Below, piece by piece: positions 27,816 through 36,100 of a DNA stretch of 64,000 bases. Origin of the DNA: Lumbricus rubellus (lineage: Eukaryota > Annelida > Clitellata > Crassiclitellata > Lumbricidae); NCBI GenBank assembly GCA_945859605.1, contig OX243817.1, positions 30,409,289 to 30,473,288 on the forward strand, written 5' to 3'. Every line of letters starts with the position of its first letter. Position 1 is the stretch's first letter. The notes beneath the pieces are model-generated. The model did not search any database, had not been told where the DNA came from, and saw nothing but the letters and a program-made list of their open reading frames with translations. Position numbers and translations under genes: made by a program.

Positions 27816-30800
27816 TATTTACCCATAAATCAATCGTAAATTCTAACGTGATACCTATGCATGTAGGAATGTTTGTCCATGGACCACAATTCTCTGAAGG
27901 AAGAAGTGAATTAAGAAAAATGAATTTAAAAAGGATGTTCTTTTTTGTGTTCGTTTTCCCAGCTTACGCCAGATCATCCAGTTGGACCGTTCTTATCGGA
28001 AAGAGAATTCACTTGAAATTGTCGTTTCTGAAGCCAAGTACCTACCTGCTAAGAGGAAGTATGTAGCCAACTGCTCAGTACTTAGCTTCTTCGTGTACTC
28101 TTCTTTGTATCCTTTCGTCCCTGTCTATCTGCCTGACGCACCCTGTCATGTGGTTTCCGCGCATCTTTGTCTTCTGTTTGAACTGCTCTCTGCAAATCTG
28201 TCTCATCTACGTCAGTGTCTGTTGGAAAGTACTATACACAGCATCCCCAGATAAACAAATGCACACAGTGATGTGTAATGTAGCAAACTGGCCTGCCACA
28301 TATTGTAGCAGTGATGTGTGTAATGTAACAAACTGGCCTGCCACATATTGTAGCAGTGATGTGTGTAATGTAACAAACTGGCCTGCCACATATTGTAGCA
28401 GTGATGTGTAATGTAACAAACTGGCCTGCTACAGATTGTGACCTAGTAATAAGACTTCAGCCTGTTGTTGTGGCATGTACTCGTGAATTGTAGCATCCAG
28501 ATTTTCCATTTGTGCGTTAGATTTTGAAGACTAGTATGACATGTGACATGATAAATGATTATATACAGCACTTCAGAAGTGACTTACACAGCTCTTGTGT
28601 CAGATTAACGATTAAAAATTGATGTTTAGAAAGTTTACTATATATAATTTAATTATTACTGTGTTGAATTTCTTTCTCTTGTTTAATTTTTCATTTTGTT
28701 GTATTTTCTGTTTGAAGGTACTTCTGTGAGATTTGTGTCGATCAAGTCATCTATGCTCGGACGTCTTCAAAGCTCATGAACGATATGTTGTTCTGGGGCG
28801 AGAATTTCGAGTTTTCGTGAGTCGATATTTCTTTAGCTTTGTTCTCATTGATGACATGACATCTGTTTTTGACATCTGTTTATGACATCTGTTTATGACA
28901 TCTGTTTATGACTTTTGTTTATGACATTTGTTTATGACATCTGTTTATGCCTTTATGTTTTTGTCATGGATATGAATTCCTGGAGTCACGTCGAAGTTCA
29001 TTTTGATGCCGATCAACTTGATTGTCACTAGACTGAAGCATGTCTGGATGGACAGTATTTGCAATTAAGATAAATTGATTGCTTGATTGAAAAGCCGTTT
29101 TATACATTCTACAGAGTGATGTATATTGTATAGATGTGTTGCTTTTTTCATCCGTCTAGGCATCTTCCGTCTGTTACAACGATCACGTTAAACCTCTACA
29201 GAGAGAACGAGAAGAAGAAGAAGAAAGACAGATACACTCTGCTGGGTAACTCTTCATTTCCTATGATATTTCTAATGACGTGAACTTGCAAAATTTTCAT
29301 TGCGTTTCTGCTTCAATTCTTTTTAATAATAATAATTGTAATAATATTTGTTTATTGATAAAGAAAGGCAAGTGTGCAGTAAGAATACATGCAGTGGTAT
29401 GTAGCACATTTTTAACAGTACTTAGTCGAATTTAACTGTTTGGCAGCCTGCAAGGTGTCCATCTGTCCTACTTCTTACTGTTGCCTCTAGGGAGTGGAAG
29501 GCTGAGTCATACCTATGGAATCGCAGGACCTGAACCTCTGTCCTTCTGATCTCTGCGCCAGCAGGTTACCATTCAACCATATGTATGTATGTGTGTATGA
29601 GCACTTTGTTGTGGCACCCTTCGAGAATTCTACTCAGAGGCACTCCCGACTACAGTGCAAGCACTGAATCGGGATCATGCATGAGCAATTGCGAGTGAAG
29701 GCCTTGCTCAGGGTCCCTATGGGTGCATTCGAACCCGCAACCTTCTGCCTCCAAGGTACCAAACATACCCCTACACCACTGCATCCCTGTTTCTTTGTTT
29801 TACATAATTTTTATTCCTGAGTTTTCTTTTTTAGCGTACGTCAACATAAACGTGTCGGACGTCAACGGTCAACAGATGCTCGAGCGTTGGTACATATCGA
29901 GTTCAGCGATCGTTGGCAAGTCAGGCAAAGACAATCGCTCGGAGTCGGCTCAAGTCCGCATCAAAGCGAGATACCAGAGCATCAGCATCTTGCCCATCAC
30001 ATACTACCAATCTCTGATCAATGTAAGAAAACTAATGCAGAAGTTGAATGGCTGATTACAAATGCAGCCTTTGTGTCGTTGAAGACTTAATAAGTTATAC
30101 AAGTTTGTATGTGCACTTGTTATAGCGCCCCTTCAAGCTCTCCCTACTCAGAGGCGCTCCCGAATGCAAAGCGAACACTGCATCGGAGTTTCACGCCGAA
30201 GCGCTGAGCAATTGCGAGTGAAGGACTTGCCCAAGGTTCTTACGCGGCGAGGTGGATTCGAACCTCGAACCTTCCAGCTCCAAGGCAACAATGCCACCAC
30301 TGCGCCCCACAAGTGCGACGAGATAGAGATGAGTAACTGTTGCTGTTAGAATCTAATTGAATATTTCCTTGGTTTTTTGTTGTCAGTTACTGTTTTACGA
30401 TAGCATGCACTGTTTGTCAGCCCTATTTTGTAAATTTACATATATGCATTTATTTGCATTAGTCTATCATTTTTGTAAATATTTCCCCATCTGTGGTATT
30501 GTGTACTTAGTTTTATTTACATTAATTTCTGCATCATTTTGCATATTTAACCATCTGTGGTAGTTATTTAATTTTCCCATTGTTTTGCTCATTTAGGTTA
30601 ATTTGCATTATTTATCAAATATTGCCCATGTCTAGTGTTTGTTTGTATGTGCACTTGTTATAGTGCCCCTTCAAGCTCTCTACTCAGAGGCGTTCCCGAC
30701 TACAGAGCGGACACTGCATCGTAGTTTCACGTCGAAGCGCTGAGCATTTGCGAGTGAAGGACTTGTCCAAGGTCCTTACGCGGCAACTTGAGGTGGATTC

Positions 30801-33159
30801 GAAATCTGCAACCCTTCGGCTGTAAGGCGACGAGCATACCCACTCCACCACCGCCCTCCCCCCATGTGCATTAGGTAGTCACTCTAAAATTGTCGTTGAT
30901 CTCATCTTTCAGTATCTGAAGAGCGAGTATCGTCAGGTCGTTGATACGTTGGAGCCTGTCGTTGATGTCAAATCGAAAGAAGAGATTGCCGTATCCATGG
31001 TGACATTGTCGCATAGTCTTGACTGCGTTGCCAGCTTCATCAGTGACATCGTCATGACGGAATTCAACCGATCCGGTTTGAAACCATCTTCTATGTTTAA
31101 ACTCAGCTGTAAATTATGATGACACTTTGCTGAATAGACCTATATTGATCTACATGTACATATGCCTGATTAGATGATTAATTGGAGCAGGCTGTTTTAT
31201 TTTGTGTGGTTGTCTAATTGGTGTGTAATCTATTTATTGGGGGTTTGAACCTGCCAAGCAATTTTTAAAACTTTTGTTGCTTTCAGTCAGATTGCGACAT
31301 TTGCTTTGCATCTTCTTTCTATCATCTAAAGATTGACATTATTATGTTAGCTGCAGGCCCTTCTGTTTTCAGCATCACATGTTTAACTGTGGCTTTAAAT
31401 GCAACATGCATACATGTCGAAAATGTATCTGACCGATATCCACTTACATTAGTTTTCTTCTACTGTATAATTCAGCCATATTGGAAGACTCTGAGTGTAT
31501 TTCTATGAAGGGTTTGATATGAGTTGTCAGTACAATTGCAGTGACTGTCTTAGTTACGCGTGACCATTTCGTGCACCTTTGTTTCATCTAACCGATTCAT
31601 ATGTGTCTGACATGTCACCCTTTTGACATGTGAAGCGTATACTGATTGTGTGATTTTCTTTTGTGGCAGATAACGTGACGCTAGCTTTACGTGGCAACAG
31701 CATTGCCACAAAAGCGATTGAGGCTTACATGAGGCTCGTTGGTCAGAGGGTAAGTTGATGCACGGCCTTTACGATTTCTCTGTTAAACTGAATGTTTTCT
31801 TTCATTTTCTTGCTTTTAGTTTTGCTACATCTGTTGATGAGTTGCTTAGAGTTTTAACTATTTTGCAAATTTATGCGACACAACTTTATGAACAAATTCT
31901 CAAGAATAGCTTGTGACTTGACAATATAAAAATATAAATAGGATTGAACATCATGGATCCTTAGATGCTGCATATTGTGTGAATGGTGACCTTTCTGTAT
32001 ACATGTAATAATGTCGAATGCTAAATTCATAGTTAACTATTGATGCATCATTAATTGATGCATCATTAATTGATGCATCAAGTATTCGAGCCTTGTGCAT
32101 TTTGATATGCAACGAAGTTGTTAGACAATCCATTTAGATATTGCTGTTTAACAAGGCCTGCTCAAGTTATTTATCAGGGTATAAGATTTAATTAGCCAAG
32201 GCAGAAAATGGTTAAAATGCTTTTGAAGTTGTTCATTCTGCTTTCGTTTCTTCGCAGTATCTTATTAAAACACTCGGCGATGTAGTGAAGTCATTGTGCG
32301 AACAGAACTTCGATTGCGAAGTGGACCCAGCGAAGGTTTCACCTCCAGCGGCTCTCAAAACAAACCAGGAAACGTTGGTTAAACAGTGTGGAACGTTCTG
32401 GTACAAGATCTACAATTCTCTTCCAGCATTCCCACTGTAAGCGCTCTTCCTTAATTTGCATTTTCAAGTCATGTTGTCTAGTAATATTTTATTGCAACCA
32501 ATTAAACTCAATACATCAAAATAGACTGATGATGCATTGGCTAAAAAGGGAGGTCCAAAAAGGAACGCAATTCCCCTGGGAGGGACACCCACAGAACCAA
32601 ATATTGCCAAATGAATTGAAAGATGGAACGAGAAATGGTGCGTAGTGAAAACAAAACAGTCACGGTTGAAACTTCATGAATTCATGCTGCTTTATAAACA
32701 GCTGAATGTCTTTACATCATCAATATCTGGATTATGCATCTTCTACCTTACACTGGACCTTTTCAATTATTTCTAACAAAGATGCTTTTCTTTTTCATTG
32801 TTATGTGTATTGGAGTTATGGTATAACATCTAATTGGAATTTTTAGAATACATTTCTTACTAACTGCAGGTTCATCATTACATTTCAGGACCTTTTTGAC
32901 AGTTCTTAATGCATTCCTTGACAGTTCATTTGCTTGGTGAGAAAACCTAGGTAGGTCCTCTTATTGCGGTGACTGTGCTTTCTCAGTGGCTGGCCCCAGT
33001 TGCTGGAGCAGTCTTCCTCAAAGCCCTGCGAGCGGCTGGCTCAGTTGACTCCTTCAAATCCAGACTCAAGACTCATTTATTCCTCAAGGCCTATCCTGCT
33101 GTTTAGTTTAGTATGTGAGGCACCCTTGTAACTGTGTTACGGCACCATAGAAATCGTCA

Positions 33160-33193
<34 letters not shown>

Positions 33194-36100
33194 TGTATGA
33201 TTGATTTGTCTTGCAGAGAACTGAGGCAGGTGTTTGCTGCCATTCGTACTCACTGTAATGGCAGCAAGTTCAAAGCTGAGATCTGTGATCAACTCGTCAG
33301 CTCCTGCGTCTTCCTCCGATTCTTCTGTCCGGCCATCTTGAATCCGAATCTCTTCAACCTCACGCACGAATATCCGGACGAGAAGACGGCGCGAAATCTA
33401 ACGCTTATCGCGAAGACAATTCAGGGTCTTGCCAATCTCACCAAGTGAATAATTAAGCATTCTACGAGAATTCTAATTCATGTTGCTTAGTAATAGCTGG
33501 CCTAGTTAGCTACACCGGTAAGCGAGAGCGGCATTCGTCTGTTGGTTGCAACGGACTGCGGTTCAAGCCCTGGGCTGGGAGTTGTCATTCAGAGATTTAG
33601 ATTATCTCGGGCTAGCACGTGTGGGACGCAGGGGCGCAGGCTGCTGCGGAGCGACCTTGGGCAAGTTGCTTACCCATCATTGTCTGTGGGGAAGGCAACG
33701 GGAAACCACCTCACTCATCTCATCGCCAGGGGCGTAAGGCCAATGAACCTGCCTACGGGCAGAGCACCATCATCATCAGTAATAACTCTGGTGAGAGAGT
33801 AAGATAGATGAAGAAGGACGGACAGTTCTTTGTGCAAGACGTGATTGGTAGCTGCAGGTATGCAGTGCTAGCAATTTCCATTTTGTTAGTGTCAGCATGG
33901 GAGGGTGAGTGCCCAGTACTCTGCTTCTTATACCAGTGACAGTTGTATTATTATAATTATTTTTGCTTTTATTTTATATCTACATATAGTGATCCTTTAA
34001 TCTTGACTCTTTACTCAACCAAATCCTAGCTAGGCATTTGAGCGGGCAGGCTTAAGAAAAAGAGTGTATAGTTCAGTGGTTCCCAACCTTTTTGGACCTA
34101 AGGGCCACTTTTTCTAAGTTGGAGGACAAGCGGGCCACTTTTTCATAGTTAAAGAACATTAGGGGGTCACAATGCTAAAATTTAATCGACTTAACGCATA
34201 TAAATTGTTATAACTGAATCAAAATTTAAAAAATTATGCTATTTATAGACGTCAAAATAAAACCATCTGTAATTATAAAATAAGTAGCCTATGTGTTCTA
34301 TCCTGACAAATTGTCAATTTTTTCGTATATTTTGTTAATTCTTCGAGAGATGAGGACCGCTTTTGAAGCCAGGCGGGCCATTTTCTGAGGCCTGGCGGGC
34401 CACGTTTGGCCCGCGGGCCACGGGTTGGGAACCGCTGGTATAGTTGATGTACTCATCTTATAACTGAGTTTGCTGGAGGGCAGTTGTGAAGTATCTGTCG
34501 TGGCTTGTCGTTCTGTCCCAGCATGATTTTTCAATCTTTATTCTGACATAGCTCTATAATGCCTATAAAATCAAGAAGGTAATTTGGTTATTTATTAGTT
34601 CTGTTTTAGTTGGAATCAATAAATTAGAAAGATAGCATGTTGCTCGATATTAGTCTATCTACCATCTATCTTTTGCAACTTATGCAAGCTTGTGATTTTT
34701 CAGGTTGATATAAAGATTGTGATGATAGCGGTGTAACTTTTGCCGCTGTTTTAGGTTTGGAGGCAAGGAGGAATTCATGACGTTTCTGAACGACTTCGTC
34801 ACACGAGAACTCGACGAAATGCGCAAATTCCTTCACTACATTTCCGTACGTACTTCTCAATGTAGTTCACAAAATGTTCACTGATGTGCTATTGTGCTTA
34901 AGCTTTTAGCCTGACTTTGAATGTTTCTGCTAGTGAAAAATGCATTTGTAAATCAATTTGCGGCAAGTGGTCCCTTCTCTTGACAAAGGTCGTGTATACG
35001 TGAAAAAGATGGATGGAGATGGCATACGTTGCCAGTCATGTAATGCATCATATTTACATTTTTGAATCCATTTTTGTCATCTGAGTCCATTACAATAGAG
35101 ACTTTGGAGGTGTTAAAGTATGACGTGTTCGTAATGTCCAAGGACATGAAGGACCTCTACTGATCGATCGTCTGTTGTTTGCAGGAAGTTGAATCGGACC
35201 ACACGCTTGCAAAAGAGTTTGAAGGAGAAGTCGACCTTGGCAAGGAGCTCGCTGTTCTCCATCGACTTCTTGTTGTAAGCCTGCAGAATATGAACGAGGT
35301 CAGTCTTATATGAAATATGCATATTATGTTCATGCGTGCAAACACATATGCACACATGCACATACGCACATGCATATACGCACATGCACATAAGCACATG
35401 CACATATGTTCATGCATGCAAACACCAACGCTCACCTATGTAACTCGAATCTTCTGTATTGTTGTCTTAGGCGTCGAAGGAGAAGTTGGGACCGCTGCCG
35501 CTCATCCTACGTGACTTGACGCTTGCTCAGAACCTTCCAGAAGTTCGTCCTGTCAAGAAGCCGCGACTCTACGCGAGCCTCGGCAGCACCAACACTCCAT
35601 CAGCAGCTGAACGAATCGCCAGCCTTATGACCCCAACGACCTGTAAGACGTTCGACCCGCCATCGACTCCGACGACCATCATCAGTCCTCTCACACCTGA
35701 GACGATCACTCCAGAAACGCATTTCGAAGTTCAGAGTCCGGTGGAGCTGAGCTTTGTTTCGACGACCTCCGTCTTCATCTCATCCACGCCAACGTCGCAG
35801 AAGAACAACATCTTCTGCGTGAGCACGCTTCCGTGCTCGCCGAGCGCACGTCGAATCAGCGGCGCGGCGAGAAACCGCGTGCACTACCAGAGCACGGACA
35901 ACCTGCTCAAGACGTACCATCTGGAGCGGACGACTCCGCTGAGCGACGAGAACCTCTCTCCGTCCGTGTCGTCGCTTTCGAGCAAGCGTCCGGACGAGAA
36001 GCAGCTGACGAAGGACTGGGAGAAGATGAAGGACGCCGCTGCGTCATTCTCCAACAACCGATGCCTCAAGCTCGTCGCTTTCAACGAGAACGGGGGAACA

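Noticed and set aside
33542..33802. Three overlapping + frames at 33.5-33.8 kb
   Set aside because: They fall in a GC-rich tRNA-derived SINE, not a gene.
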